Shown here: positions 1-5,969 of the stretch, one piece after another | Layout of the letters: each line of letters begins with the position of its first letter | Numbering within the stretch: position 1 is the stretch's first letter | NCBI GenBank assembly: GCA_027311485.1 | Contig: DAICYU010000255.1 | Coordinates: 1-6,325, forward strand | Direction of reading: 5' to 3' | Origin: Acetobacteraceae bacterium | GTDB taxonomy: Bacteria > Pseudomonadota > Alphaproteobacteria > Acetobacterales > Acetobacteraceae | Length of the DNA: 6,325 nucleotides | Notes under the pieces: model-generated | The model's input: the letters and a program-made list of their open reading frames with translations, nothing else | What the model was told of the DNA's origin: nothing | The model's database searches: none | Made by a program: the position numbers and the translations under genes

Positions 1-2149
1 CCTGGTTCGCACCATTCGGCGCGGCATGACCGGCACCACGATCCAGCAGCGCAGGCGGCAGCCGGACAGACGCTGCGGCTCGCTTGGCCGGAAGCGGCGG
101 CACCCACGGCCGTCGCCCCCTGACCATGCGATCCGTCAACACGCGCACGCCATCCCGATCCAGCCAGATCGCCGCCGACCCGGCACGCCAGACGGTGAAG
201 CGATCGACCAGCCGGGGCCAGGGCCGCGGGCACAATCCGCGGGCTGGTTCGGCTGATACAATCACCGACGCGTCGTGGCATCCGGCAGGGTGCAGCAAAT
301 CGCGTATCAGCAGGGCACCGGGCCGATCCGAATATGGGCGGAGGAGGCATTCCGCTGCCTGACAGATTATCTCACCCGCCTGCCCCGCAGCATCGGTCAA
401 TGGGCGAAAATCCTCGACAGCCCAGAACGCGGCCCAGGCATCCCGAACGAACGCCGAGCCGCCCTGCACCTGCTGGAAGTAGGCATGGTTACCAAGCCGG
501 ACGGCGATCAGGCGCGCGTCGTCCGAGACAAGAATATCCGGCTGCCGGACGAGCAGCACCGAACCCAGACCTGCCAGCATCGCCGCCAGCCCAAGCAGGC
601 GCCATCGGGTCCGCCATATGCCCAACCATGCCAGACCAAGTGAAAACAACGTCAGCCCCCAGGCGGGCGGATGCGGCACGCGGACCGTTGCTGCCGGCAG
701 GGCGGCACAGCCCCGGGCTACCCAAAGCACGACCTGGGTGCCCCATCCCATCGGCACCAGCGCCAGGGCTTCCAGATGCAGCGGCATCAGCGCCATCGCG
801 ATCAGGCCGGCCGGCATCACCCACAACGCCGTCAGCGGCACCGCCACCATGTTCGCCAGTATGAAGTAAAGCTGCACCTGACCGAAATGATAGGCTCCAT
901 ACGGTGCCGACGCCGTACCGGCCAACGCGCTGGTCAGCGCCAGCGCCGTGATGTGCGACAGCGCCCGGCGCGTCCAACTGTGCCCATGCAGCCGGCGCAG
1001 CCACGGCCGTAGCGCCTCATAGCCCGCGATCAGGGCCAGAACAGCCGAAAAGCTCATTTGAAATGAGACTTCCGGAACCTCCTGCGGTGCCGTCAGCATC
1101 AGCACCACGGCGGCGAGACAGAGTCCGCGCAGGGAGAATGGCCGGCGATCGGCCAGCAGAGCGGCAGTGAACAGGCTGGCCATGACGAAGCTGCGGATGG
1201 TCGGCACGTGCATGCCGGTCAGCAGCAGGTACCCGCCGCCGGCGGCCAGGGCGAAGAGCGCAGACAGCTTCCGGGTTGGCCAGTGCAGGCTGGCGTGCTC
1301 GCTCCATCCCAGGACCGCGCGGGCAAGCAGCAGCGTGTAGCCCATGACGATGCCGATATGCAGTCCCGCAACCGCCAGCAGATGCGCAAGGCCGGAGTCG
1401 CGAAACGCGGCGTGATCCTGTTCCGGGATGGACCTGGCGGCGCCGGTCAGCAGCGTCACCGCGATCGAGCCGGCCGAGCCGGAGATAACCGCGGTCACAC
1501 GTTGGGCCACAATCTCCCGCAATCGCTGAAGCAGCCACCCGGAAGGCGCCCGCAGGGATGTGGCGGCGCGCTCGACATCGCCCAGCGCGTAGCCTGAAGC
1601 ACCCAGCCCGGTATAATAGGCGGCGCGTTGCAGGTCCCACGCGCCGGGATACGCCGGAGACGCCGGCGGCCGGATCAGCGCACGAATCCGCAGGTTGTCA
1701 CCCGTCGCGAACACCCCGTCGTCGTGGCGGCGCAGCCGGATACGAACCGACCGCGCCAGCGGCGCCGCGGCGCCATCCAGCCAGGCCGGATCAATCGTGA
1801 TGCGCCTGCCGTTGGGAAGCGCCTCAATCGACGCAACCGTGCCGGTCACGATGGTGGCGTGCGTTGGCAGGCGCCATTCCATGGGCGGCGCACGGATGGT
1901 CGCCATCTGCGCGGCGGCGAAGCCCAGCACCAAGGCGGTGAGCGGGGCACCGACCAACGGCACCCGGATGGCCAGCCCGATCAGCGGCAACGCAAACGCG
2001 GCACCGGCCCAGAACGGCGGCTCAAACCGCAGGGAAAAATACACAAGGATACCGGCTCCCATGAACACCGGCAGCCAGAGAGGGGCGCGGTCCCGCTCCT
2101 CCGCGAACCAGGACCTCAGCGCGGATGCAAGGGCAGCGACCAGCCTCAT
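1..2149 (-). CDS. comEC: ComEC/Rec2 family DNA-uptake channel protein, partial (C-terminal end outside the window)
   Basis: This family forms the inner-membrane channel that carries single-stranded DNA into the cytoplasm during transformation. I translated the minus strand from the ATG at 2149; it stays open for 716 codons to the window edge, and its stop lies outside. Residues about 24-80 are hydrophobic membrane segments, followed by a soluble part (about 90-200) like the N-terminal DUF4131/OB-fold domain. The competence core follows: FRDSGLAHLLAVAGLHIG at residues 249-266 is the family hallmark, with PTIRSFVMAS from 316 and then PEVSFQMSFSAVLAL. Several more hydrophobic segments run to about residue 535. 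The last visible part (538-716, beginning DILVSDDARLIAVR) resembles the degenerate C-terminal domain of alphaproteobacterial ComEC proteins and shows no HxHxDH metal site. No clear Shine-Dalgarno sequence precedes the ATG, but no ATG or GTG lies upstream in frame before a TAG at 2200-2198. The gene is divergent from gltX. Family assignment is firm; actual competence in this organism is not shown. Confidence 0.93.
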   Translation of the reverse strand, partial: MRLVAALASALRSWFAEERDRAPLWLPVFMGAGILVYFSLRFEPPFWAGAAFALPLIGLAIRVPLVGAPLTALVLGFAAAQMATIRAPPMEWRLPTHATIVTGTVASIEALPNGRRITIDPAWLDGAAAPLARSVRIRLRRHDDGVFATGDNLRIRALIRPPASPAYPGAWDLQRAAYYTGLGASGYALGDVERAATSLRAPSGWLLQRLREIVAQRVTAVISGSAGSIAVTLLTGAARSIPEQDHAAFRDSGLAHLLAVAGLHIGIVMGYTLLLARAVLGWSEHASLHWPTRKLSALFALAAGGGYLLLTGMHVPTIRSFVMASLFTAALLADRRPFSLRGLCLAAVVLMLTAPQEVPEVSFQMSFSAVLALIAGYEALRPWLRRLHGHSWTRRALSHITALALTSALAGTASAPYGAYHFGQVQLYFILANMVAVPLTALWVMPAGLIAMALMPLHLEALALVPMGWGTQVVLWVARGCAALPAATVRVPHPPAWGLTLFSLGLAWLGIWRTRWRLLGLAAMLAGLGSVLLVRQPDILVSDDARLIAVRLGNHAYFQQVQGGSAFVRDAWAAFWAVEDFRPLTDAAGQAGEIICQAAECLLRPYSDRPGALLIRDLLHPAGCHDASVIVSAEPARGLCPRPWPRLVDRFTVWRAGSAAIWLDRDGVRVLTDRMVRGRRPWVPPLPAKRAAASVRLPPALLDRGAGHAAPNGANQ

Positions 2150-2210
2150 GCGGGGCAGACTACACCGTGAACAATCTACAAATGATGAACGGTCGTGCTA
2201 GACGGTGGGT
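2150..2210. other. Divergent comEC/gltX intergenic region
   Basis: These 61 bp must hold the 5' signals of both divergent genes, unless promoters lie inside the coding regions. The stretch is locally more AT-rich than its surroundings around 2168-2190. I could not pick a convincing -35/-10 pair on either strand. Two GAAC tetramers (2169-2172 and 2187-2190) are 18 bp apart start to start, and CACCGT (2163-2168) is inverted as ACGGTG (2202-2207). Neither is strong enough to call an operator. Confidence 0.5.
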
Positions 2211-3608
2211 ATGACTGTTCGCACCCGCTTCGCCCCAAGCCCGACCGGCCCGCTGCATATCGGCGGCGTCCGTACCGCCCTGTTCAACTACCTGTACAGC
2301 CGCCACACCGGCGGCGAGTTCCTGCTGCGAATCGAGGATACCGACCGCGAACGCAGCACCGAAGCCGCAACCCAGGGCATCATCGACAGCCTGGACTGGC
2401 TCGGCCTGGATCGCGACGGGCAGACCGTATTCCAGTCCACCCGCATGAGCCGGCACGCCGAGATTGCACGGGAACTGCTGGCCAAGGGCAAGGCCTATTA
2501 CTGCTTTTGCACACCCGAGGAACTGGAGCGGGAGCGGGAGCAGGCCCGCGCGGAAAAGCGCGTCTGGCGCTACGATGGTCGTTGGCGGGACCGCGATCCG
2601 TCCGAGGCACCCGCCGGGGTTGCGCCGGTGATCCGCGTCAAGGCGGAGCGCGAGGGCGAAACCGTGCTCGAGGATCTGGTCCAGGGGCCTGTGCGTGTCG
2701 CCAACGCTGAACTGGATGACATGATCATCCTGCGCAGCGACGGCTCGCCCACCTATAATCATTCGGTGGTCGTAGACGATCATGACATGGCGATTACCCA
2801 TGTGATCCGCGGCGACGATCACCTGACGAACACCTTCCGCCAGTTGCAGGTCTATCGTGCCATGGGATGGGAGCCGCCACGCTTCGCCCATATCCCGCTG
2901 ATCCACGGCGCTGACGGGGCGAAACTGTCGAAGCGGCACGGTGCGCAGTTCGCGCTGGAGTTCCGGGAGCAGGGCATTCTGCCCGAGGCGCTGTGCAACT
3001 ACCTGATGCGGCTGGGATGGTCGCACGGCGATCTGGAGGTCGTTGGCCGCGAGGAAGCCATCCGCCTGTTCGACATCGTCGATGTCAACCGCGGCGCGTC
3101 CCGGATGGATTATGCCAAGCTGCTGAATCTCAACGGTATCTACATCCGACAGGCCGATGACGACCGTCTGGCCAAGAACGTGCTGGAGCGGCTGGCGCAT
3201 CGGACGGACCTGTCGCTTGGCAGCATCGCCGCAGCGCGTGTCCGTGCCCTGATGCCGGCGTTGAAGGAGCGTGCGAAGACGCTGGTCGAACTGGCCGACT
3301 CGGCGGCGTTCCTGGCTCGCGTCGTCCCCCTGCCCATGGAGCCGAAGGCCGCCGCCGCCCTGACCGCCGAGGCTCGGCTGCTGCTGCGGGAGGTGGGGGC
3401 GGCGCTGACTGACACAGATTTCTCGATCCCGGCGATCGACGCGGCCTTGCGCAGCCTGGCAGAGCGCAAGGGGCTGAAGCTGGGTCAGGTAGCGCAACCG
3501 CTGCGCGCCGCGCTGACCGGCAGCACTGTCAGCCCGGGTATCGACGCGACACTCGCAGCACTTGGCCGCGAGGAAGCGTTGGCGCGCATCACGGCGGCCT
3601 CGGCGTAA
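2211..3608 (+). CDS. gltX: Glutamyl-tRNA synthetase (class I)
   Basis: This enzyme charges tRNA with glutamate using ATP in the cytoplasm. From the ATG at 2211 the product is 465 aa, close to the 471 aa of E. coli GluRS. The class I HIGH motif lies in APSPTGPLHIGG at residues 8-19, and the KMSKS equivalent is KLSKR at 238-242. HVIRGDDHLTNTFRQLQVY, just before it, is typical of the catalytic core. The C-terminal third is the helical anticodon-binding region. C98 and C100 match the first half of the E. coli zinc site, but the positions of the second pair are W125 and D127 instead of Cys and His. A GTG at 2205 would add two residues; I prefer the ATG because the protein then begins MTVRTRFAPSPTG, as usual. 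No good Shine-Dalgarno sequence is visible for either start. Many alphaproteobacteria carry two GluRS paralogues together with GatCAB, so this copy may be discriminating or non-discriminating; the window cannot tell. Confidence 0.97.
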   Translation: MTVRTRFAPSPTGPLHIGGVRTALFNYLYSRHTGGEFLLRIEDTDRERSTEAATQGIIDSLDWLGLDRDGQTVFQSTRMSRHAEIARELLAKGKAYYCFCTPEELEREREQARAEKRVWRYDGRWRDRDPSEAPAGVAPVIRVKAEREGETVLEDLVQGPVRVANAELDDMIILRSDGSPTYNHSVVVDDHDMAITHVIRGDDHLTNTFRQLQVYRAMGWEPPRFAHIPLIHGADGAKLSKRHGAQFALEFREQGILPEALCNYLMRLGWSHGDLEVVGREEAIRLFDIVDVNRGASRMDYAKLLNLNGIYIRQADDDRLAKNVLERLAHRTDLSLGSIAAARVRALMPALKERAKTLVELADSAAFLARVVPLPMEPKAAAALTAEARLLLREVGAALTDTDFSIPAIDAALRSLAERKGLKLGQVAQPLRAALTGSTVSPGIDATLAALGREEALARITAASA

Positions 3609-3634
3609 TCCGATACCGAGAGGACGCGCCGATT

Positions 3635-3653
3635 AACCTTTCCGCAAGGTTTT
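3635..3653 (+). terminator. Weak intrinsic-terminator-like hairpin after gltX
   Basis: AACCTT (3635-3640) pairs perfectly with AAGGTT (3646-3651) around a 5-nt loop, and the arm ends in TTTT (3650-3653). It starts 27 nt after the gltX stop. The stem is short and AT-rich and the T-run is only four bases, so it would be a weak terminator. It could equally be a protein-binding inverted repeat upstream of the next gene. Confidence 0.3.
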
Positions 3654-3664
3654 GCAGCTATTCG

Positions 3665-3678
3665 ACCAGCGCACTGGT
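3665..3678 (+). repeat. Short inverted repeat upstream of the small exported protein gene
   Basis: ACCAG (3665-3669) and CTGGT (3674-3678) are inverted copies around CGCA. The repeat ends two bases before the Shine-Dalgarno-like GAGAAG of the next gene. As DNA it could be an operator half-site pair, and as RNA a small hairpin beside the ribosome-binding site. Five base pairs is near chance level, so this is only a candidate. Confidence 0.25.
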
Positions 3679-3679
3679 T

Positions 3680-3685
3680 GAGAAG
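3680..3685 (+). promoter_or_regulatory. Ribosome-binding site that decides the start at 3690
   Basis: GAGAAG lies 4 nt before the ATG at 3690. It favours that ATG over an in-frame TTG at 3678, which has no comparable sequence upstream and would overlap the site. Confidence 0.5.
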
Positions 3686-3689
3686 ATCG

Positions 3690-4163
3690 ATGCGCACGCA
3701 AAGCAACCAATTGACGCACATGCTGCGTCCGGCCGTGATCGCCCTGGCGTTCGTCGCAACCTCGGCCGGTGCGATGAATGTCATGGCCAGACTGGCCCGA
3801 CCCGTCTTTCGCATCGGCGATATGGTTCATTTTCTGCCGTCGGGTGAGGCTACATCCGATGCCGGCACGCGGCTTCTGGTGCACCGGTCCGACCAGTTCG
3901 GCTGCGTGGTGAACCTGGATGTGCTGCGACAATCCGGCGGAAGCCTGCTGATCGACGGGCGGCCAGCGGGCGCCGATGGGAACTACCGGTTGCACTGGGC
4001 GGGACGACGCACCAGCCTTGATAGTGCGGATTGTGGCAGCGATGCCGAATTGATTGTCAGTGCAGGTGATCTGCGTATTCTGGCGGCGGCAGCGGATCAG
4101 CCTGTACCCGTCGCGCATGATCGAGTGATAGTGGATAAGGCAGCCTCGCCGACGATGCGTTAA
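3690..4163 (+). CDS. Probable exported or membrane-anchored protein, 157 aa, function unknown
   Basis: I do not recognise this family. The product has a basic start (MRTQ...R13), a hydrophobic stretch at about residues 14-28 (PAVIALAFVATSAGA) and an A-G-A end that would suit signal peptidase cleavage after residue 28; an uncleaved anchor is also possible. The mature part begins RPVFRIGDMVHFLP near residue 37 and looks like a small beta-rich domain, with alternating hydrophobic residues around 60-66, 70-79, 86-91 and 119-131. It contains only two cysteines, C72 and C115, which could form a disulfide in the periplasm. The tail (136-157) is polar and probably flexible. The ATG at 3690 is chosen for its ribosome-binding site; a TTG at 3678 would add four residues. 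The gene follows gltX by 81 bp on the same strand and converges on ftsZ. High-GC codon use like its neighbours and a coherent signal-plus-domain pattern support a real gene. A role in the cell envelope is inferred only from the apparent export. Confidence 0.72.
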   Translation: MRTQSNQLTHMLRPAVIALAFVATSAGAMNVMARLARPVFRIGDMVHFLPSGEATSDAGTRLLVHRSDQFGCVVNLDVLRQSGGSLLIDGRPAGADGNYRLHWAGRRTSLDSADCGSDAELIVSAGDLRILAAAADQPVPVAHDRVIVDKAASPTMR

Positions 4164-4329
4164 AGTAACTTGTTGCGCGGGAAGGCAATGCACGCCGTCG
4201 GGCGGTCAAGCCCGTGGTCGTCGCGACACTGCATCCACGCGTGCACGACGAATGAACAAATCCAGCGCCCGCCGGGACGATCAGGCGCGCGTCTCGGCGG
4301 GCAACGGTTGCCCGCCGAGGAACGCAGGT
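4164..4329. other. Gene-free region between convergent genes
   Basis: These 166 bp separate the 3' ends of the small exported protein gene and ftsZ. I see no credible small reading frame or RNA gene here. A 5-bp hairpin (CGGGC 4199-4203 with GCCCG 4210-4214) lies 36 nt past the stop of the plus-strand gene but has no T-run after it. The strong hairpin near the ftsZ end is listed separately. Confidence 0.6.
4293..4319 (-). terminator. ftsZ: Strong hairpin just downstream of ftsZ, probable transcription end
   Basis: CTCGGCGGGCAA (4293-4304) and TTGCCCGCCGAG (4308-4319) pair perfectly over 12 bp around a CGG loop. On the minus strand the stem begins 10 nt after the ftsZ stop codon. The bases that follow (below 4293) are GC-rich with no T-run, so it is not a classical intrinsic terminator. 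It may stop transcription with help from Rho or protect the mRNA 3' end. Because it is symmetrical it could serve both convergent transcripts. Confidence 0.65.
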
Positions 4330-5898
4330 TCAGGAAGACTGACGGCGCAGGAAGGCGGGGATTTCAATTCCGGCTTCATCGCCGGCTGATGTCTGCCGGA
4401 TCGTGGCACGGCCGCTTTCGGCAGGAACCTCCTCCATGCTCGGGTCATGCCGAATCCCGGGCGAATGGGGTGCCATTGCCTGTGGTGCCCGCCGTCCGCG
4501 CAACGCACCCGTCACGCTGGCGAAAAGGCTCGGACGGGGCGGTTCAGCCGCCTGATGACCGGCACCCTGCGGTGGGATGCTGGCGGCACGCGGGTCGGCG
4601 AACAAGCCAGGACGCGATGCCGGCGAACCCGTGGCCTGTGGCCCGGGCTGGCCCGCACGCGGCGGTGCCTGCCGTGCCGCCGGCGTGGGCGCGGCGACCG
4701 GCGCGGGTTCGGCAACAACGGGCGCCATCGTCGGGGCCGGCGCGGACGCTGTCGCCGCCTCGGGCATTGGCGATGCATGGCGCAGCGCGCCTGCTGCAAC
4801 GGCCTGGACACCAGCCGGGGCCGCCATCGGCGCAGCCGCCCCGCCGCGCATGACGATCGGCTGCGGTGCTGGCGCTGCGCCACCGCCGACTGCAACGAGC
4901 TTCGGGCGCGCCTGTTCGGCGAGTTTGACGGAATCGATACCGGTGGCAACAACCGAAACGCGGATGCGGCCGGCCAGCGACTCATCGACGGCCGAGCCGA
5001 AGATCACGTTGGCATCTTCGTCCACTTCCTCACGGATGCGGTTAGCCGCCTGATCCACCTCGAACAGGGTCAGATCCTCACCGCCGGTGATGTTGATCAG
5101 CAGGCCACGAGCACCCGACATGCTGGTATCTTCCAGCAGCGGATTGTTGATGGCGGCTTCCGCAGCGCGAATGGCGCGATTCTCGCCCTCGGCCTCACCG
5201 GTGCCCATCATTGCCTTGCCCATCTCGGCCATCACCGTGCGGATGTCGGCGAAGTCGAGATTGACCAGTCCATGCACCATCATCAGGTCGGTGACGCCGC
5301 GAACGCCCATGTACAGCACCTGGTCGGCCATTTTGAAGGCGTCGCGCCAAGTGGTACGCTCGTTAGCCATTCTGAACAGATTTTGATTCGGAATGACAAT
5401 CAGCGTATCGACATACTGCTGTAGCTCTTCGATGCCCTGATCGGCAGCGCGGGCACGGCGAACGCCTTCGAAACCAAACGGTTTCGTCACGACGCCGACA
5501 GTCAGGATGTTACGCTCACGTGCCATGCGCGCGATAACCGGTGCGGCGCCGGTGCCGGTGCCACCCCCCATGCCGGCGGTAATGAACACCATGTGGGCGC
5601 CGTCCAGGTGGCGGTATAGTTCGTCCGCGGCTTCCTCGGCCGCGGCTTTGCCGATTTCCGGCTTCGCTCCTGCGCCGAGCCCCTGCGTAATATGCGGACC
5701 GAGCTGGATGCGCCGGTCGGCCTTGCTGTGCATCAACTGCTGCGCGTCAGTATTTGCAACAACAAACTCAACGCCCTGCAGGTTGGCGTGGATCATGTTG
5801 TCCACCGCGTTCGTTCCGCCACCGCCAACACCAATGACGGTGATACGGGGTGAGAAGTCAGTATGGTGGGTCGGCGGGATCGTAAGGTTAAGGGTCAT
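4330..5898 (-). CDS. ftsZ: Cell division GTPase FtsZ
   Basis: FtsZ is the tubulin-like GTPase that polymerises into the cytokinetic Z-ring at the inner face of the membrane. The 522-aa product has the phosphate-binding loop VIGVGGGGTNAVDNM (21-35), the tubulin signature GGGTGTG (111-117) and the T7 synergy loop NLDFADIR (213-220), with D215 and D218 placed to complete the GTPase site of the next subunit. The globular domain ends near residue 334. Residues about 335-510 form a Pro/Ala-rich, probably disordered linker, and 511-519 (IEIPAFLRR) is the conserved C-terminal peptide that binds FtsA and other partners. Total and linker lengths are like those of other alphaproteobacterial FtsZ proteins such as Caulobacter's. 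The linker holds RPGLFA (429-434) and RPSLFA (455-460), a near repeat. The ATG at 5898 has a strong purine-rich ribosome-binding site. The gene lies 71 bp downstream of ftsA on the same strand and is followed by a hairpin and a convergent gene, not by lpxC. Confidence 0.98.
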   Translation of the reverse strand: MTLNLTIPPTHHTDFSPRITVIGVGGGGTNAVDNMIHANLQGVEFVVANTDAQQLMHSKADRRIQLGPHITQGLGAGAKPEIGKAAAEEAADELYRHLDGAHMVFITAGMGGGTGTGAAPVIARMARERNILTVGVVTKPFGFEGVRRARAADQGIEELQQYVDTLIVIPNQNLFRMANERTTWRDAFKMADQVLYMGVRGVTDLMMVHGLVNLDFADIRTVMAEMGKAMMGTGEAEGENRAIRAAEAAINNPLLEDTSMSGARGLLINITGGEDLTLFEVDQAANRIREEVDEDANVIFGSAVDESLAGRIRVSVVATGIDSVKLAEQARPKLVAVGGGAAPAPQPIVMRGGAAAPMAAPAGVQAVAAGALRHASPMPEAATASAPAPTMAPVVAEPAPVAAPTPAARQAPPRAGQPGPQATGSPASRPGLFADPRAASIPPQGAGHQAAEPPRPSLFASVTGALRGRRAPQAMAPHSPGIRHDPSMEEVPAESGRATIRQTSAGDEAGIEIPAFLRRQSS

Positions 5899-5969
5899 GG
5901 CACTTTCTCCCCCAGTTGGCGGGACTACAGCACGAGGTCGTTACTACAAGCTGATCGATTCGTGAAAAC
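5899..5969 (-). other. ftsA-ftsZ intergenic spacer
   Basis: The 71-bp spacer is AT-richer on the ftsA side (about 5940-5970) than the genes around it and could hold an ftsZ promoter, as ftsZ often has its own promoters in other bacteria. I found no convincing -35/-10 pair and no full TTAA-N7-TTAA CtrA site. Apart from the ftsZ ribosome-binding site, nothing definite can be assigned. Confidence 0.4.
5904..5913 (-). promoter_or_regulatory. ftsZ: Strong ribosome-binding site of ftsZ
   Basis: On the minus strand GGGGGAGAAA (5913-5904) precedes the ftsZ ATG, with 8 nt between GGGGGAG and the start codon. It is the best Shine-Dalgarno sequence in the window, fits the high expression expected of FtsZ, and fixes the start at 5898. 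Confidence 0.75.

Noticed and set aside
489..1640. Two minus-strand open frames (489-1004 and 1017-1640) in another frame within comEC
   Set aside because: Both overlap the continuous comEC frame, whose translation carries the ComEC hallmark motifs. Their own products are Arg/Ala/Gly-rich and match nothing. They also do not mark a frameshift, because the comEC frame is unbroken.
2169..2190. GAAC repeats resembling an alphaproteobacterial LexA (SOS) box, GTTC-N7-GTTC on the minus strand
   Set aside because: The spacer is 14 bases instead of 7, so it does not fit the known site, despite the frequent closeness of lexA to comEC in this class.
1628..2201. Plus-strand open frames opposite the 5' half of comEC
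   Set aside because: They have Arg/Gln/Pro-rich shadow composition, no ribosome-binding site and no motif, and lie opposite a well-supported gene.
2205..2210. GTG at 2205 as the start of gltX
   Set aside because: It would add only two residues before an ATG that gives the usual GluRS N-terminus, and no better ribosome-binding site lies upstream of it.
2160..3497. A 445-codon open frame on the minus strand, antisense to gltX
   Set aside because: It mirrors gltX over nearly its whole length, is rich in Arg/Gln/Gly as expected for the antisense of a GC-rich gene, has no recognisable motif, and would overlap the start of comEC. gltX itself has all catalytic motifs.
3633..3650. TTAA followed seven bases later by GCAA, recalling a CtrA binding site
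   Set aside because: Only one half-site matches TTAA-N7-TTAA, and the same bases are better explained by the AACCTT/AAGGTT inverted repeat.
3633..4193. A 186-codon minus-strand frame opposite the small exported protein
   Set aside because: The plus-strand frame has a ribosome-binding site, a signal-like N-terminus and plausible domain composition. The minus-strand product has neither and would overlap the end of gltX's trailing hairpin.
4447..5424. A 325-codon open frame on the plus strand, antisense to ftsZ
   Set aside because: It has Arg/Gly/His-rich composition with no family motif, lies fully inside ftsZ, and is a usual artefact of high GC content.
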